Assembly: GCA_902786345.1 (NCBI GenBank)
Contig: CADACB010000003.1
Coordinates: 21,919-85,918, forward strand
DNA: 64,000 nt
Direction: 5' to 3'
Source of the DNA: an uncultured Ruminococcus sp.
GTDB lineage: Bacteria; Bacillota; Clostridia; Oscillospirales; Acutalibacteraceae
The position numbers were made by a program, and so were the translations under genes. The notes under the pieces are model-generated. The model searched no databases, was not told where the DNA came from, and was given only the letters and a program-made list of their open reading frames with translations. Below, one piece after another: positions 19,596-28,265 of this stretch. Positions within the stretch are counted from its first letter, which is position 1. Every line of letters begins with the position of its first letter.

Positions 19596-20527
19596 ATTTT
19601 TCCTCCGTCTGCGATTATTTTTTCAGCCTCTTCAAAAACATCATTGCAGCGGTCAGCCTCTATCCAGCGGATATATTCATCCTTTCTGAACCACGTTAAC
19701 TGACGCTTTGCATAACGTCTTGTTTCCATTTTAAGCTTTTCAACGGCTGCCTCTAATGATATTCTTCCTTCAAGATAAGGCTTAACCTCTTTATATCCTA
19801 TTGCAGCAGAGGCAGTAATTCCTTTTGCTTCTGAATAAAACTGTTCTGCCTCCTTCAGGAGACCTTTTTCAAGCATTAAATCAACACGTCTGTTTATTCT
19901 TTCATAAAGCTTTTGTCTGTCTGAAAATGTCAGACCGATAGCTGTAACGTCATAGGGTGAGGGTTTTGCTTTTGAAAGTCTGAGCTGTTCTGTCATTGTT
20001 ATTCCTGTTGTTTTGTAAATTTCTATTGCTCTTATTATTCTTTTGCCGTTAGAGGGATTGAGCCTTTGCGCACTTTCGGGATCAAACTGTGCCAGTTCTT
20101 TAAGGAGTGTTTCTCCGCCCTCTGTTATATATCTTTCGTTCAGCTCGTTTCTGAGCTGTTCATTGTGTTCTTCTTCAGAAAAAGTAATGTTGTCCAGAAA
20201 CGATCTGACATAAAGTCCTGAGCCTCCGCATAGAACAGGCAGTTTTCCTCGTGAGATTATATCGTCTGTTACTTCTGCTGCAAGCTTTACATAATCAGAT
20301 ACCGAGAAGCTTTGTCCCGGATCGAGAAAATCCATCAGGTGATGGGGGATACCTTCCTTTTCTTTTTCCGTAGGCTTTGCCGTTGCAATATCCATTCCCT
20401 TATATATCTGCATAGAATCCGCCGAAACTATTTCTCCGTTATACTTTTTTGCTATTTTAACAGCAAGATCAGTTTTTCCGGAAGCTGTTGGACCGAGAAC
20501 GGCAATCAGCCTTTGTTTTTCTTTCAT
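19574..20527 (-). CDS. miaA: tRNA dimethylallyltransferase
   Basis: Adds a dimethylallyl group to A37 of tRNAs reading codons that start with U. The protein is 317 residues. Motifs are the P-loop GPTASGKTDLAV, DSMQIYKGMDIATAKPT, HHLMDFLDPGQSFSVSDY, GGSGLYVRSFLDN and the C-terminal RRYAKRQLTWFRKD. It overlaps the following HlyD-like gene, and its ATG is six bases after the upstream nucleoside phosphorylase stop, consistent with an operon. Confidence 0.96.
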   Translation of the reverse strand: MKEKQRLIAVLGPTASGKTDLAVKIAKKYNGEIVSADSMQIYKGMDIATAKPTEKEKEGIPHHLMDFLDPGQSFSVSDYVKLAAEVTDDIISRGKLPVLCGGSGLYVRSFLDNITFSEEEHNEQLRNELNERYITEGGETLLKELAQFDPESAQRLNPSNGKRIIRAIEIYKTTGITMTEQLRLSKAKPSPYDVTAIGLTFSDRQKLYERINRRVDLMLEKGLLKEAEQFYSEAKGITASAAIGYKEVKPYLEGRISLEAAVEKLKMETRRYAKRQLTWFRKDEYIRWIEADRCNDVFEEAEKIIADGGKIWTNPQL

Positions 20528-20532
20528 TTATG

Positions 20533-21288
20533 TCACCTTGCATTTATAAGCAATTTAACGGCGTCAACGGCAGTTCTGACGGCAGCGTCAGTATCAGATA
20601 TGCTGTTGTCTTCATAGCCGAGCCGTTTTCTTTCCTGATTCCATAAAGCGTGGAGTACACAACCTGTTTTGATGCCTCTTGCTGCGGAAACTGTATATAA
20701 TGCGGCTGTTTCCATTTCTGAGGCAAGCACCCCAAGCTTTATCCAAGCATTCCATTTATATTTTAGTTCATCCTTTACAGGCATCGTATCCGGGCTGTGC
20801 TGTCCATAAAACGAATCCTTGCTCTGCACTATACCGGTATGGAAACGCAGTTTGTTATTAGCGGCTGCCGCAACAAGTGCACATACCACCTCGTGATTTG
20901 CGGCGGCAGGGAATTCTATAGGAGCATATTCCCTTGAAGTGCCTTCCATACGGACGGCTGCTGTGGGGATGATAATATCTCCGGGGATAACGTTTTCCTG
21001 TATTCCTCCGCACGTGCCTATCCTTATGGCATATTTAAGACCTGTCATACAAAGCTCCTCAAGTGCAATTGCGGCAGAAGGTCCTCCGATTCCGGTAGAC
21101 ATTACAATAACTTTTTCTCCGCACAGTTCTCCGGAACAAGAAGTAAATTCCCTGTTTGAGGCGAGCGGTCTTGCGTTATCAAGGTATTTCGCGATAAGAC
21201 TTACTCTTGCCGGATCTCCCGGAAGTATAGCATATCTTGCACCCTCGTTTTTTGAAATGCCTATATGAAACATTTTTTCCTCGTTCAT
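20533..21288 (-). CDS. Uridine phosphorylase-like nucleoside phosphorylase
   Basis: Phosphorolyses a nucleoside to base and (deoxy)ribose 1-phosphate for salvage. The 251-residue protein has the PNP/UDP family 1 pattern: LPGDPARVSLIAKYLD, STGIGGPSAAIALEEL, RIGTCGGIQ and the ribose-binding SEMETAALYTV. The GGIQ/AIALEEL style fits uridine phosphorylases better than purine phosphorylases. Start at ATG 21288 is set by GGGAGG seven bases upstream. A separate DeoD lies at 55.8 kb. Confidence 0.88.
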   Translation of the reverse strand: MNEEKMFHIGISKNEGARYAILPGDPARVSLIAKYLDNARPLASNREFTSCSGELCGEKVIVMSTGIGGPSAAIALEELCMTGLKYAIRIGTCGGIQENVIPGDIIIPTAAVRMEGTSREYAPIEFPAAANHEVVCALVAAAANNKLRFHTGIVQSKDSFYGQHSPDTMPVKDELKYKWNAWIKLGVLASEMETAALYTVSAARGIKTGCVLHALWNQERKRLGYEDNSISDTDAAVRTAVDAVKLLINAR

Positions 21289-21351
21289 ATTCTGCCCTCC
21301 CAAAGAGATTTTCAGCATATAGTCATAGCCGGACAGTTCTGTAAATACAGA

Positions 21352-22281
21352 TTAAAACATCCCTTTTTTCTTTAGTATCAGGTACATCACAATCATCAGT
21401 ATACCTGAGAGCACAACAGGAAACCACCATGCCTTGTCAAACGGAAGTCCGCTTATTATATTCATACCATAAAAGCCTGAAATTACCGTTGGCACCGAAA
21501 CAAGCAGTGTAAGAGAAGCCTGTATTTTCATAATAACGTTAAGGTTATTTGAAATAATTGACGCAAAAACATCCATTGTTCCGGTCAGGATGTTAAGGTG
21601 TATTGCCGCCATATCAACTGCCTGCTTTATTTCTATGAGAACGTCTTCAAGAAGATCCTGATCTTCGTCATAAAGCTTTATATATCTTCCCCTCATTATT
21701 TTTTCGAGTGTAAGCTCATCGGCTTTGAGAGATGAAGAAAAATATACGAGTGATTTTTCAATATCAAGAAGCTGATGAAGCTCCTGATTCTGAGCAGAGC
21801 GGCGAAGCTCACGTTCAATACGGTTGTTGATTTTGTCAATCTGTTTGAGGTACTGCAAATATTTTGTCGCCATTCTAAGCATAATATGCAGAACGAAATG
21901 TGTTTTATAGCCGGTCATAACGTTTCTGACAACACCTTCGGAAAATTCGCTCAGAACGGTATTTTCCTTAAGTGCGACCGTTATAACGTTTTTGTCGGTT
22001 ATCATAATACCGATAGGCATTGTTGAGTAGGTTATATTTTTCTGAGCTTTTTCAACAACAGGAACGTCGATGATTATGAGTGTTGTTCCGTCTTCGCTGT
22101 CTATATGTGACGATTCCTCCTCGTCAAGTGCAGAACGCAGAAGCTCAGGCGGTATCGAGAAAAACTCAAGAAGATATTGCACTTCACGTTCTTCCGGAGC
22201 TATACAGTTGATCCAACATCCCTGTTCATATTCTTTGATCTCTTCTATTTTTCCGTTAACGGTTTTATAAAAGCTTATCAT
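21352..22281 (-). CDS. CorA-family divalent-cation transporter
   Basis: A 309-residue inner-membrane channel protein, probably for magnesium or another divalent ion. A long cytoplasmic N-terminal funnel domain (1-245) precedes two C-terminal helices with the pore signature YGMN (ISGFYGMNIISG). The start codon lies directly behind the T-run of a predicted attenuator hairpin, so transcription is probably controlled in its leader. The ribosome site is AAAGAAAGG inside that hairpin. Ion specificity cannot be judged from the motif alone. Confidence 0.9.
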   Translation of the reverse strand: MISFYKTVNGKIEEIKEYEQGCWINCIAPEEREVQYLLEFFSIPPELLRSALDEEESSHIDSEDGTTLIIIDVPVVEKAQKNITYSTMPIGIMITDKNVITVALKENTVLSEFSEGVVRNVMTGYKTHFVLHIMLRMATKYLQYLKQIDKINNRIERELRRSAQNQELHQLLDIEKSLVYFSSSLKADELTLEKIMRGRYIKLYDEDQDLLEDVLIEIKQAVDMAAIHLNILTGTMDVFASIISNNLNVIMKIQASLTLLVSVPTVISGFYGMNIISGLPFDKAWWFPVVLSGILMIVMYLILKKKGMF

Positions 22282-22308
22282 AAAAAGCGTCCTTTCTTTT
22301 CAGGACGC
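22282..22308 (-). terminator. Attenuator hairpin abutting the corA-like start codon
   Basis: GCGTCC (22308-22303) and GGACGC (22292-22287) form a 6-bp GC-rich stem followed by five T (22286-22282); the ATG begins at 22281. It sequesters the AAAGG ribosome site. Confidence 0.65.
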
Positions 22309-22430
22309 ATAAAGAATAACCGTGCGTCCCGTTTCTATAAAAAATTTCTGTATATCTGACATAAGGATCAGGGCCCACGGCAATACCACCTCGCTTAATA
22401 AAGAAATCAAAGAACCGCCATAGCAGTACA
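22282..22430 (-). promoter_or_regulatory. Structured 5' leader of the corA-like gene, candidate riboswitch/attenuator
   Basis: About 150 nt of leader on the minus strand lie between the promoter and the start codon. Three short blocks can pair in two exclusive ways: GGACGCA (22329-22323), TGCGTCC (22309-22303) and GGACGC (22292-22287). Block 2 with 3 gives a hairpin followed by TTTTT ending one base before the ATG, a terminator. Block 1 with 2 would prevent it. The 5' part holds conserved-looking sequence (AGGTGGTATTGCCGTGGGCCC) that I cannot assign to a known riboswitch. Block 3 also contains the ribosome site, so translation may be controlled too. Confidence 0.6.
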
Positions 22431-22436
22431 TAATAT

Positions 22437-22465
22437 ATTATAGTATTCCTGCCTTAAATAATCAA
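22437..22465 (-). promoter_or_regulatory. Promoter of the corA-like gene
   Basis: On the minus strand TTGATT (22465-22460) and TATAAT (22442-22437) are separated by 17 bp, close to the sigma-A consensus. The predicted transcript begins near 22430 and gives the leader above. Confidence 0.7.
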
Positions 22466-22695
22466 GTCAAAATTCTGTTTCTTAAATCAGATTTTATAAG
22501 ATTCAATAATCATATTTATTTAAAAAAAATATACAGCAAATTTTATAAGGCACAATAAATAGAATAGAATCCGAAAATGATTACTATATATTGCGATTGT
22601 TATAAATTTATCAAATAAAACCGTACATATAAAATAATAATTATTACTATATTTTGTTGATAAAAACGATAATTTATTTAAAGCATTTCAAAAGG

Positions 22696-22724
22696 TTGAC
22701 AAAAATATAAAACAGCTATATATT
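22696..22724 (+). promoter_or_regulatory. Promoter of pflBA
   Basis: TTGACA (22696-22701) and TATATT (22719-22724) with 17-bp spacing. The predicted 5' UTR is about 80 bases and contains a small inverted repeat CATAAC (22746-22751)/GTTATG (22780-22785) before the GAGGGG ribosome site. The bases 22470-22695 are very AT-rich and show no gene. Confidence 0.7.
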
Positions 22725-22813
22725 TAGGATATGTTAAAAATAAAGCATAACATAGCTTATAAAATTATTTTTATTAAAGGTTATGTTTAAATAAAAATGA
22801 GAGGGGTAATTAA

Positions 22814-25069
22814 ATGAACAATGCAAACATTGAAGCATGGGAAGGCTTTGAAGGAAGAATATGGAGAGAAGAAGTAAATACAAGAGATTTTATTCAGAAA
22901 AATTACCGTCCGTATGATGGTGACGAAGCATTCCTTGCGGGTCCTACAGAGGCTACCAAAAAGCTTTGGAATATCGTTCAGGAGCTTCAGAAGGAAGAAA
23001 GAGCAAAGGGCGGAGTGCTCGACATGGAAACTAAGGTTGTTTCAGGTCTTACAGCATATGGCCCCGGATATATAAGCGATGACAAAGATCTTGAAAAGGT
23101 TGTAGGTTTACAGACCGATAAGCCGTTGAAACGCGCTTTTATGCCCTTTGGAGGCATTAAAATGGCTGAACAGGCTTGTGAAACTTATGGATATACTCCT
23201 GATCCTCAGCTTCACAGAATTTTCAATGAATATGTAACAACCCATAATCAGGGTGTGTTTGACGCATATACCCCCGAAATGAAAAAGGTGCGTCATAACA
23301 GAATAATCACAGGTCTTCCGGATACCTACGGAAGAGGTAGAATTGTGGGTGATTACAGGCGTGTTGCGCTTTATGGTATAGATTATCTTATTCAGGAAAA
23401 GAAAAAGGATTTTGCAAATTGCGGAGACGGTACAATGACCGATGAGGTTATAAGACTCCGTGAAGAAATCGCAAAGCAGATAAAAGCACTTAACGGTATG
23501 AAGGAAATGGCTTCACAGTATGGCTATGATATTTCCGGTCCTGCAAAAAATGCACGAGAGGCTGTTCAGTGGCTCTATTTTGGTTATCTTGCAGCAATAA
23601 AAACACAGAACGGTGCAGCAATGAGCGTGGGCAGAGTTTCAACCTTTCTCGATATATATATTCAGAGAGATCTTGACAGAGGAACTCTTACAGAAGAAGA
23701 AGCTCAGGAGCTTATTGATCATTTTGTTATGAAGTGCAGGATCGTTAAGTTCGCACGTATTCCTTCTTATAATCAGCTGTTTTCCGGAGACCCAGTATGG
23801 GCTACTCTTGAGGTTGCAGGTACAGGCTGTGACGGCAGATCTATGGTGACAAAGAATGATTTCCGTTTTCTCCATACTCTTGAAAATATGGGACCGTCGC
23901 CTGAGCCTAACCTTACAGTTCTTTATTCATCCTCACTTCCTGTAAACTTTAAAAAGTATGCTTCAAAGATCTCTATCAATACAAGCTCTGTTCAGTATGA
24001 GAATGATGATGTTATGAAGCCTGTATGGGGAGACGACTATTCTATCTGCTGCTGTGTATCGGCAACACAGACAGGCAAGGAAATGCAGTTCTTTGGTGCA
24101 AGAGCTAACCTTGCAAAGTGCCTGCTTTATGCTCTCAACGGTGGTGTTGACGCTAAAACACGTGAGCAGGTAGGTCCTGCATACAGAAAGATAACATCTG
24201 AATATCTTGATTACATTGAGGTTATTGAAAGATATGAGGATATGATGGACTGGCTTGCAGGTCTTTATGTAAATGCACTTAACCTTATTCACTATATGCA
24301 CGATAAATATTATTATGAAGCAGCTGAAATGGCGCTTATTGACACTGACGTGCGCCGAACCTTTGCAACAGGAATCGCAGGTTTCTCACACGTTGTTGAT
24401 TCACTCAGTGCGATCAAATATGCTAAGGTAAAGGCAATCAGAGATGATGACGGTATATGCGTTGATTTTGCAACAGAGGGCGATTTCCCGCGTTACGGCA
24501 ATGATGATGACCGTGCAGACGATATTGCTGTATGGCTTCTCAAGACATTCCTTGAAAAGGTTAAGAAACATCATACCTACAGAAACTCAGAGCCTACAAC
24601 ATCTATCCTTACAATTACATCAAATGTTGTATATGGAAAGGCAACAGGCAATATGCCCGACGGAAGACGTGCAGGTGCTCCGCTTGCCCCGGGTGCAAAT
24701 CCAAGCTATGGTGCAGAGCAGAACGGACTTCTCGCTTCACTCAACTCAGTTGCAAAGCTGCCTTATCATTGGGCACTTGACGGTATTTCAAATACCCAGA
24801 CTATCAGCCCTGACGCCCTTGGTCACCAGGAACAGGAGCGTATTGACAATCTTGTACAGGTTATGGACGGCTACTTTGATCAGGGTGCACATCATCTGAA
24901 TGTAAACGTATTCGGTACAGAAAAGCTTATTGATGCTATGGAACATCCTGAGAAGGAAGAATATGCTAACTTTACTATCCGTGTTTCGGGTTATGCTGTA
25001 AAGTTCATAGATCTTACAAAAGAGCAGCAGCTTGACGTTATCGCACGTACCTGTCATAAGACAATGTGA
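22814..25069 (+). CDS. pflB: Pyruvate formate-lyase (formate C-acetyltransferase)
   Basis: Glycyl-radical enzyme that splits pyruvate with CoA into acetyl-CoA and formate; central to anaerobic fermentation. The 751-residue protein carries the catalytic cysteine pair at 413-414 ([11 protein letters not shown]) and the radical glycine G726 in RVSGYAVKF, 26 residues from the end as in Escherichia coli Pfl[16 protein letters not shown] and the [10 protein letters not shown] loop also match. Ribosome site GAGGGG. Downstream pflA starts four bases after the stop, so one operon. Oxygen sensitivity of the radical fits a strict anaerobe. Confidence 0.98.
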   Translation: MNNANIEAWEGFEGRIWREEVNTRDFIQKNYRPYDGDEAFLAGPTEATKKLWNIVQELQKEERAKGGVLDMETKVVSGLTAYGPGYISDDKDLEKVVGLQTDKPLKRAFMPFGGIKMAEQACETYGYTPDPQLHRIFNEYVTTHNQGVFDAYTPEMKKVRHNRIITGLPDTYGRGRIVGDYRRVALYGIDYLIQEKKKDFANCGDGTMTDEVIRLREEIAKQIKALNGMKEMASQYGYDISGPAKNAREAVQWLYFGYLAAIKTQNGAAMSVGRVSTFLDIYIQRDLDRGTLTEEEAQELIDHFVMKCRIVKFARIPSYNQLFSGDPVWATLEVAGTGCDGRSMVTKNDFRFLHTLENMGPSPEPNLTVLYSSSLPVNFKKYASKISINTSSVQYENDDVMKPVWGDDYSICCCVSATQTGKEMQFFGARANLAKCLLYALNGGVDAKTREQVGPAYRKITSEYLDYIEVIERYEDMMDWLAGLYVNALNLIHYMHDKYYYEAAEMALIDTDVRRTFATGIAGFSHVVDSLSAIKYAKVKAIRDDDGICVDFATEGDFPRYGNDDDRADDIAVWLLKTFLEKVKKHHTYRNSEPTTSILTITSNVVYGKATGNMPDGRRAGAPLAPGANPSYGAEQNGLLASLNSVAKLPYHWALDGISNTQTISPDALGHQEQERIDNLVQVMDGYFDQGAHHLNVNVFGTEKLIDAMEHPEKEEYANFTIRVSGYAVKFIDLTKEQQLDVIARTCHKTM

Positions 25070-25073
25070 TGTT

Positions 25074-25826
25074 ATGATAAAGAATATTGACGCAAACATA
25101 AAGGGGTATGTTCATACGCTCGAAACCTTCGGTCTTGTGGACGGTCCGGGAGTCAGGTTTGTAGTGTTTTTAAGCGGATGCAGAATGCGGTGCAAGTTCT
25201 GCCACAATCCTGATACGTGGAGCATTGCCGGCAAGGAATGGACAGCCGGCGACCTTTTCAGACACGTGAGAAAATACAAAAGCTATTGGAAGAACAACGG
25301 TGGCATTACCGTCAGCGGCGGAGAGCCTTTGCTTCAGATGGATTTTGTAACTGAATTTTTCTCGATTGCAAAGGCTGAAAATATTCATACAACACTTGAT
25401 ACAGCCGGAGAGCCTTTCAGAAGAGATCCCGAATATCTCAGACGCTTTAACAGGCTTATGAGTGTAACTGATCTGATAATGCTTGACCTTAAGGAAATGA
25501 ACCCAATTTTGCACAAGGAGCTTACCGGAGTTGATAACTCAAATATTCTTGATATGGCTGAATATCTTTCCGATAACGGTAAAAAGCTCTGGATAAGACA
25601 CGTTCTTGTACCCGGTCTGACTGATGATGAAGCCGATCTTACAGAAATGCATAAATTCATATCGGGGTTAAAAACCGTTGAAAAAGTAGAGGTGCTTCCT
25701 TATCACACACTCGGAATTGCAAAATGGAAAGACCTGAATATACCTTATCCGTTAGAGGGTGTTCCTGTTCCCACAGATGAACAGATTGAACGTGCAAATA
25801 TTCTGCTTCATACAAACGAATATTGA
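25074..25826 (+). CDS. pflA: Pyruvate formate-lyase activating enzyme
   Basis: Radical-SAM enzyme that installs the glycyl radical on PflB. The CxxxCxxC cluster is C36, C40 and C43 (GCRMRCKFC), followed by the SAM-binding GGEPLLQ and KLWIRHVLVPGLTDD. The protein is 250 residues from ATG 25074; the frame is open further upstream, but that part overlaps pflB. A terminator follows three bases after the stop. Confidence 0.97.
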   Translation: MIKNIDANIKGYVHTLETFGLVDGPGVRFVVFLSGCRMRCKFCHNPDTWSIAGKEWTAGDLFRHVRKYKSYWKNNGGITVSGGEPLLQMDFVTEFFSIAKAENIHTTLDTAGEPFRRDPEYLRRFNRLMSVTDLIMLDLKEMNPILHKELTGVDNSNILDMAEYLSDNGKKLWIRHVLVPGLTDDEADLTEMHKFISGLKTVEKVEVLPYHTLGIAKWKDLNIPYPLEGVPVPTDEQIERANILLHTNEY

Positions 25827-25829
25827 TAT

Positions 25830-25863
25830 AAGGGACGATACAGCAATGTGTCGTCCCTTTTTT
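25830..25863 (+). terminator. Terminator after pflBA
   Basis: AAGGGACGA (25830-25838) pairs with TCGTCCCTT (25851-25859) and is followed by T to 25863. Confidence 0.92.
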
Positions 25864-26189
25864 GGTCAGTGCTTTGCACTGAAAATCACCAAGGGGCTTC
25901 AGCTTAATTACATTTTGCATAACTTAAAACAGCCAATCAGTGTTCGCTTTCAGATCCTCTTCTTGGGGCTTAGGTTATCGCCCTTTGCAGCTCTCGGCAG
26001 GAACAAAGTCACTGCACCCGTCATTATATACCATATAATTTGCTGCGGAACTCAGGTGTAATGTTGATCTTTTGATTCAGATATTTTACATTTATAAATA
26101 CGACAGAAAATATATGAATATTGTAAAAATTTGGTTGAGAAAATATATCAAAGCTGTTATAATGTACTTGATGATTAGGGGGGATAGAT
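25864..26189. other. 326-bp intergenic region, no gene recognised
   Basis: No frame here has a start with ribosome site and a recognisable product. A small CAGTG/GCACTG-type hairpin lies near 25867-25880. The last 60 bases, AT-rich with TTGAGA and TATAAT-like hexamers near 26133-26162, are a plausible radC promoter. Confidence 0.4.
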
Positions 26190-26894
26190 ATGAATGAAAA
26201 AAAAGAACTTCACGTCGGACATCGTGATCGTTTAAGAAAACGTTTTGAAACCGAGGGACTTGAAAAATTCTCTGATCATCAGGTTGTAGAAATGCTTCTG
26301 TTTTACGGAATTCCACGAAAAGACACTAACGAGACAGCACATCGTCTTCTGAACTGTTTTGGATCATTAACCGGAATATTTGAAGCTCCTGTTGAATCAT
26401 TGCAGAAATGCGGTATAAGCTATAATGCTGCTATTTTACTCAAGCTTATTCCTGCCGTATGCTTAAGGTATTATCAGGATAAATATTCCGGATCAGGCAA
26501 AGAGTACAGAAATAAAAACAACGAATCTATCTCAGATTTTATTCTTACAAATTTTATCGGAAAGAATGAAGAAAATGTACTGGTTTTGCTGTTGGATTCA
26601 AAAGGAGATCAGCTTTTCTGTGATTTTATAAGTAAGGGTTCATCAATGTCATCAGATTTAAACTTAAGAAAAATTCTGAAGTTATGTGTTCAGCATGAGG
26701 CTTCAGGTGTTGTCATTGCACATAATCACCCCAGCGGAGTAGCCCTTCCCTCAAACAGTGACGTTGAGATGACGTTAAAGCTAAAAAAATCACTTCGTTC
26801 TATCGGAGTTGTATTACTGGACCATTTTATAGTTGCCGATACGGAAGTAGTTGCTATGTCAGAACTGGGTGGCTGTGAAGAGATTTTTTTCTGA
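26190..26894 (+). CDS. radC: RadC-family JAB-domain protein
   Basis: A 234-residue protein with an N-terminal helix-hairpin-helix-like half (HRDRLRKRFETEGLEKFSDH, about 8-27) and a C-terminal JAB/JAMM metalloprotease-like domain with HNHPSGVALPSNSD, the metal-binding His and Asp set. RadC was linked to DNA repair, but the phenotype is disputed and its biochemical role is unknown. Ribosome site GGGGGG before the ATG. It stands alone upstream of sbcDC. Confidence 0.93.
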   Translation: MNEKKELHVGHRDRLRKRFETEGLEKFSDHQVVEMLLFYGIPRKDTNETAHRLLNCFGSLTGIFEAPVESLQKCGISYNAAILLKLIPAVCLRYYQDKYSGSGKEYRNKNNESISDFILTNFIGKNEENVLVLLLDSKGDQLFCDFISKGSSMSSDLNLRKILKLCVQHEASGVVIAHNHPSGVALPSNSDVEMTLKLKKSLRSIGVVLLDHFIVADTEVVAMSELGGCEEIFF

Positions 26895-26947
26895 AAAATA
26901 ATTTGATTTTTCAAATGCCAATTGGATGAGCTTATCATAAAATCAAA

Positions 26948-26981
26948 GAATGATAATCGGAATAAGAATGATAATCGGAAT
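26948..26981. repeat. Tandem 16-bp direct repeat, period 18
   Basis: GAATGATAATCGGAAT occurs at 26948-26963 and again at 26966-26981, both exact. It lies in the radC-sbcD intergenic region and the second copy runs into a GGAATTCC palindrome. Confidence 0.75.
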
Positions 26982-27069
26982 TCCAATTTTTGTTTGTGCC
27001 AATAAATGTGATATAATAAAAATTATAATGGAAATAATATTTTCATCAGATTCATAACGGAAAACGAAG

Positions 27070-27112
27070 TTTGTTTTACGTTTATAAGAGATTTGTTTTA
27101 TGTTTATAAGAG
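27070..27112. repeat. Tandem 21-bp repeat just before sbcD
   Basis: Two copies with period 22 (27070-27090 and 27092-27112) differ at one base: TTTGTTTTA(C/T)GTTTATAAGAG. The second copy ends directly at the GGGGGGAG ribosome site of sbcD, so the repeat is part of its leader or a protein-binding site. Confidence 0.75.
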
Positions 27113-27122
27113 GGGGGAGTTT

Positions 27123-28265
27123 ATGAAGCTGCTGCACCTTTCTGATCTTCATCTTGGAAAGAGAGTCAATGGTTTTTCAATGATTGAAGATCAGGAGTAC
27201 ATTCTGAAAAAGATAATTAATATCGTAGATGAAGAAAAGCCTGACGGAGTGATTATTGCAGGTGATGTATATGATAAGACAATACCGCCTGCTGAGGCTG
27301 TAAAATTGTTTGATGATTTTATTGTAAGTTTTTCAAAAAGAAATGTTCAGGTTTATATTATCAGCGGAAATCACGATTCACCTGAACGTCTGTCATTTGG
27401 GGGGAGGCTTATGGAGAACAGCGGAATACATATATCTCCTGTATATAACGGAGTTATAAAGCCGATCTCGTTTGTGGATGAATATGGAACAGTGAATATA
27501 TATATGCTGCCCTTTGTAAAGCCGGCTAATGTGAGCGGCTTTTTTGAGGATGATGAAATTCTTTCATATACCGACGCTGTTGGAGCAGCGATAAAAGCTA
27601 TGAATGCAGATAAGTCAGAACGCAATATTCTGATAACACATCAGTTTGTAACAGGTGCTGTGAGATCTGAGTCCGAAGAAATCTCGGTTGGAGGTACAGA
27701 TAATGTTGATTCAACGGTTTTTGAATGCTTTGACTATGTTGCCCTTGGTCACATTCACGTACCACAGAATATAGGCTCACAAGGAATAAGATATTGCGGT
27801 ACTCCGCTTAAGTATTCGTTTTCTGAGGTTAATCATAAAAAATCAGTTACGGCAGTTGAACTGTTTGAAAAGGGTAATATTGAAGTCAGAACAATACCGC
27901 TTATACCGCTGCGTGATATGAAGGAGATAAAAGGCAGCTATGAGGAGCTTGTAAGTAAAAGCTTTTATGAAAATACTTCATATAGGCAGGACTATGTACA
28001 TATTACACTTACAGATGAAAATGATGTTCCCGATGCATCGGCTAAGCTCAGAGTTATATACCGGAATCTTATGAAGCTTGATTACGATAATACACGTACA
28101 AGAAATAAAAAGAATCCTGAGGCACTTGCAGAAGAGCTTGAAAAGAAAACACCCATAGAATTGTTCTCGGACTTTTATGAGAAGCAAAACGGACAGCCTA
28201 TGTCATATGAACAGACGAATTTAGTAAAAGATTTAATTGAAAAAATATGGGAGGAAATGCTATGA
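27123..28265 (+). CDS. sbcD: Exonuclease SbcD, nuclease subunit
   Basis: Mre11-like metallophosphoesterase that, with SbcC, opens hairpins and protein-blocked DNA ends. Motifs are HLSDLHLGK, AGDVYDK, SGNHDSPE and ALGHIHVPQ, all metal ligands present. The protein is 380 residues from ATG 27123 behind GGGGGGAG. It overlaps sbcC by ATGA, so coupling is tight. Confidence 0.96.
   Translation: MKLLHLSDLHLGKRVNGFSMIEDQEYILKKIINIVDEEKPDGVIIAGDVYDKTIPPAEAVKLFDDFIVSFSKRNVQVYIISGNHDSPERLSFGGRLMENSGIHISPVYNGVIKPISFVDEYGTVNIYMLPFVKPANVSGFFEDDEILSYTDAVGAAIKAMNADKSERNILITHQFVTGAVRSESEEISVGGTDNVDSTVFECFDYVALGHIHVPQNIGSQGIRYCGTPLKYSFSEVNHKKSVTAVELFEKGNIEVRTIPLIPLRDMKEIKGSYEELVSKSFYENTSYRQDYVHITLTDENDVPDASAKLRVIYRNLMKLDYDNTRTRNKKNPEALAEELEKKTPIELFSDFYEKQNGQPMSYEQTNLVKDLIEKIWEEML

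Noticed and set aside
22282-22430. T-box leader for the corA-like gene
   Set aside because: AGGTGGTATTGCCG resembles the T-box tail but deviates from the core, only about 45 nt lie upstream (too short for stem I), and a transporter of this type is not a usual T-box target.
22282-22430. M-box (ykoK) magnesium riboswitch
   Set aside because: The characteristic conserved blocks of that RNA were not found in order; left as unassigned leader.
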